A DNA stretch of 64,000 bases from Saprospiraceae bacterium (lineage in GTDB: Bacteria; Bacteroidota; Bacteroidia; Chitinophagales; Saprospiraceae), in NCBI GenBank assembly GCA_016714985.1, contig JADKBS010000036.1, positions 34,835 through 98,834 of the forward strand. Reading direction: 5' to 3'. The first letter of the stretch is position 1; every line of letters begins with the position of its first letter. The position numbers and the translations under genes were made by a program. Shown here one piece after another: positions 61,425-64,000 of this stretch. A model generated the notes under the pieces. That model had not been told where the DNA came from. It worked only from the letters and a program-made list of their open reading frames with translations, and did not search any database.

Positions 61425-62345
61425 ATGTCTAATTTCAATAAACAATACCAAGCTGCACAGCCATTGGAAGGGAAGGATAAGTTGCACTGGCGCAGCTTGC
61501 AGTTTGTGTTTTTCGCAATAGGGCTTGTGTTGTTCCTACTGCTCATTGTGATGCCAGAAACTGGTGTGCTGGCTTTTGGAACATCCTCATCCCAGTCGCA
61601 CCACTGCTGTTTTGCTCTCGACTGGTTTTGGCGCAACGTCTGTCCACTCGCCTCCGTCGCACTCATTCCCCACCACCTGAAAATCTCGAAGAATCGCCGC
61701 ATTCCGCTCGTATGGCATGGAAGGTTGGCATTGGCGAGTGTACTGCTGCTCTTCCTCATCGTGCCCGCAAGGCATTTGGCACTGAACAACGACGGACTGG
61801 CTACGGCCATCACGCTGGCTGTGCTCGGCACGATGGCCTTTGTCGGCGGGCTATTTTTCGATGTAAAAAGCGCATGGTGCTCCAGCCTTGCCCCGTGCAC
61901 CCAGTGGAGAACTGTATGGCCAAAAAGTTGCCTTTACGCCCCGAAACGCCCACTGCACCTGCCCCCAATTGCGTGATGCCCTGTCCCGATTCTACGCTCA
62001 AGCAATGTGGAGCAAAAAAACCAAAAGAGCGCAACACCCAAATCATTGCCACCACGCTGATTACAGGCGGCCTACCTGGCTTCATCTGGGGTTGGTTCCA
62101 TGTGCCGGACTGCCGTAGCCCAGTGGCGGAAATGGGTGAGGTCTTCTCTCGCCTTTGGACTTCCCTGGCCCGATGCTCGTTGCGCTTGGCGGCCCGTATT
62201 GCTTCGCAAATATTTACCCAAGGACAAAACGACTGTGTTGACAAGCGTGTTCGCGGCGGCATCCATCTCCTGTTATTACTGGCACCGCATCCCGTCGCTG
62301 GTGGGCTACGCCTTTTCCCGCAGGATGGTCGGCTCGTTGACCTGA
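61425..62345 (+). pseudogene. Broken gene for a polytopic membrane protein with Cys motifs
   Basis: Reconstructed across several frame changes: LQFVFFAIGLVLFLLLIVM (helix 1), WNILIPVAPLLF (helix 2), WRNVCPLA, RLALASVLLLFLIVPA and AITLAVLGTMAFVGGLFF (helices 3 and 4), CPVHPVEKLYG and CVMPCPDSTLKQC. The WRNVCP and SAWCSSLxCPVHPVEKLYG motifs are like Fe-S-binding membrane proteins of the NapH/NosR type and an uncharacterised Bacteroidota family with the same order. Frame changes lie near 61580, 61880, 61915 and 62120; the end reads LVGYAFSRRMVGSLT with a stop at 62343. Confidence 0.55.
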
Positions 62346-62461
62346 CGCAGGCACTGCCCCTTTAGAGCATCTTGGCTGTACAGGTCGCCGCCGTCGCCTT
62401 TTCGGTTGGTGGTTGGTGCTGCAATCCCACACTGAGCGTTTGGGCTTCCAGGGACGCCTTT

Positions 62462-62582
62462 TGAAGTGAAGAAGAGAAGTGATTGTTAAATTGCTATAAT
62501 TGTTGAACTGTTGCCCGTTTAATAATCAACAGCTTTAACAATCAAGCAATTACAACAATTCAGCAATAATAGCAATTAATCA
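62462..62582. repeat. AT-rich word repeats (caatta / taattg)
   Basis: Repeated words ttgttaaattgct, ttgttgaactgttg face acaattcagcaat and caattaatc in the opposite sense. The region has no ORF and resembles the other word-repeat gaps. Confidence 0.5.
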
Positions 62583-62711
62583 AACCACGCCTCGTTGCCA
62601 TTTACCTCGGTTGCCTCTATTTTGCCCTGCTTCGTACTGGAATTCTTGGGTCCGGCTTACCTTTGCGCGCAGGGTGCGCAGCTTGCCGAATGGCAAAAAA
62701 CAAAAAATCAA

Positions 62712-63048
62712 ATGAAAACATATTGCCTACCCGAGCCTGCGTCCGTCACCCCTAAAACCTTTCCGATGCTTGAATTCAAGGAACCCACATTCACCAGCAG
62801 TTGGGCAGTTTGAAAAAAGACTGACATCCCCGAATTGTTCACCTGCTACCAACCCCTTGGCATCGGCCGAGCCATTGGCCGTTTGATTGTACGCCACGCA
62901 ACGATGGTTTACGCAGCGGAGAGTATTTAAGGAACCCTGGAGGATGGACCAACTGCGCTACCATTTTGGAAGCAACTGCGCACCAGCCGCATCGAGACCG
63001 TACAAGTACTCGGTGAAAATCAGCTGACAATTACCACCGGGAACTGAC
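62712..63048 (+). pseudogene. Broken ORF of unknown function
   Basis: The sequence reads MKTYCLPEPASVTPKTFPML, EFKEPTFTSSWAV, stop, then in other frames DIPELFTCYQPLGIGRAIGR, LIVRHATMVYAAES and PFWKQLRTSRIETVQVLGEN. Stops and shifts interrupt it at least three times. No family recognised. Confidence 0.4.
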
Positions 63049-63108
63049 GGTCAATTCTGGGGACTTTTACAAAGACCCAAACCCGATGTATAATTAATGG
63101 TTGGGCAG

Positions 63109-63679
63109 TTCATACGAGCAATTGTTCAGCGACTTCTGGTTCTACGGCCCGCTGATGCCCATGCCCAATCTCGGAAGACCGCAAATGGGCAGTGTCGCAA
63201 ATCCGCAATGCCCTCCTGCCAAATCGGCCCCGTTTCCAAACACTTTTTGATTGTTCCAGTACCAACGCGCGTCGATGGACCGCTTCTGGGAGGACGGAGA
63301 CCACAACGTCAAGGACTTCGTGAATATGCGCCACTTATGGCCTCGGAACACGGCAGATGAACTGGCACGACCGGGCTGGTTTATTTGGGCTCATCCTTCC
63401 GAGCGGCTATTGGCCGACCCGCAGGGGCTGGAGCGGGTCATCACACCAGCCATCAGGGCGGAGGTCTTGGAGCATCTTTCGGCGAAGGACAAAAAGCCAT
63501 ATCGGGCACCGGAAGACCCCACCAAGGCCGCTATGAAAGAAATTTACCTATCGAATGGCGGCATGCACCACTATATCCACCGGGAGCACGGCACCGACTA
63601 CAGCGCCAGCCCCGTGGACGAGCTGATTTGGAAGCGGGAACTGCTCGACGACGTGACCCAGCGCCTGGAAAACCATTGA
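63109..63679 (+). CDS. Unrecognised ORF with one break (142-codon open part at 63251)
   Basis: Read as YEQLFSDFWFYGPLMPMPNL and GRPQMGSVANPQCPPAKSAP, a stop, then RASMDRFWEDGDHNVKDFVN, MRHLWPRNTADELARPGWFI, WAHPSERLLADPQGLERVIT, HREHGTDYSASPVDELIWKR, ending LENH with a stop at 63677. Soluble, rich in Trp/His/Asp; the content looks like real protein, but I cannot name the family. Confidence 0.5.
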
Positions 63680-64000
63680 CCACTATTCCGGCTTGTCTTT
63701 CATCGCACTGGTGATTGGCATAACGGTGCCCGACATCAACAATTTACGTGGAAGCCAAGCAGCCGAACCTGAAGGCCTGGCAGGTATCGGGCAGTGCTCG
63801 GTGAGCAGCGCTCGACGAGGCGGCAGCGCAGGCACTCTCGCCGCTCGAATCGAGGATTGAGTCGGACTACTGGCGCAACTACGTCTTCAATTCCCTCGGC
63901 AATATGCGGGAGAACAAGCCGTGCATAGCTTCGTCATCCAATGTTTGAAGGGCGACGACGAAACCCGTTTCAAGAAAAGGTGGAAGTACTCATGTCGTGG
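63680..64000 (+). pseudogene. Decayed ORF at the right edge
   Basis: Short phrases (YVEAKQPNLKAWQVSGSA, ALDEAAAQALSPLESRIESD, YWRNYVFNSLGNMRENKP) appear in different frames, separated by stops. It may continue past 64000. No family recognised. Confidence 0.4.

Overview
The window is a Bacteroidota chromosome segment, most likely from the class Saprospiria (Lewinella/Haliscomenobacter-like). The evidence is a large PorU2-type gingipain-fold peptidase, type IX secretion (T9SS) C-terminal sorting domains, a one-protein hybrid two-component regulator, very long secreted proteins built from choice-of-anchor D, LamG, CBM6-like and MopE repeats, and absence of strong Shine-Dalgarno sites. No rRNA, tRNA or CRISPR array was seen.

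Layout. 1-34.8 kb (minus strand) is a surface-protein locus. In transcription order it holds a hybrid sensor/AraC regulator, an outer-membrane beta-barrel, a giant protein of about 5,885 codons with a TANFOR-like N-terminus, a fibronectin III/choice-of-anchor D protein, and a second giant protein with 14 MopE-type repeats at an exact 201-bp period that runs off the left edge. The last four genes are closely spaced and look like one operon. 34.8-36.3 kb holds a small uncharacterised protein and an EAD11-TIR protein (immune-effector type). 37.0-42.8 kb (plus strand) is a T9SS-exported repeat protein with many frame breaks, followed by a decayed second sorting domain. 43.9-48.9 kb is the intact PorU2-like peptidase. 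49-52.6 kb has a small CTERM-like protein and two paralogous T9SS cargo proteins. 52.8-58.2 kb is metabolic and accessory: methyltransferase, PQQ dehydrogenase with cytochrome c, kynureninase overlapped by a hicBA toxin-antitoxin pair, and an alkyltransferase. 58.9-60.5 kb is an AT-richer AraC/VOC/TfoX-C set. 60.8-64 kb is a series of broken genes.

Several genes (giant protein, barrel, sensor, repeat protein, one cargo paralog, VOC protein) are broken by single-base shifts, while ORFs of 3.8 and 5.0 kb next to them are intact. All frame statements come from reading continuity of protein family features across the breaks; whether they are sequencing indels or real mutations cannot be decided from this sequence. 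Broken genes are listed as their open segments so that each domain can be located.

The most unusual items are the giant-protein/barrel/sensor locus, the EAD11-TIR protein, a dispersed 125-bp double-hairpin element whose two copies differ by matched stem changes, a four-arm palindromic element upstream of the giant gene, word-like short tandem repeats that also sit in frame inside two enzymes, and the hicBA-kynU overlap.
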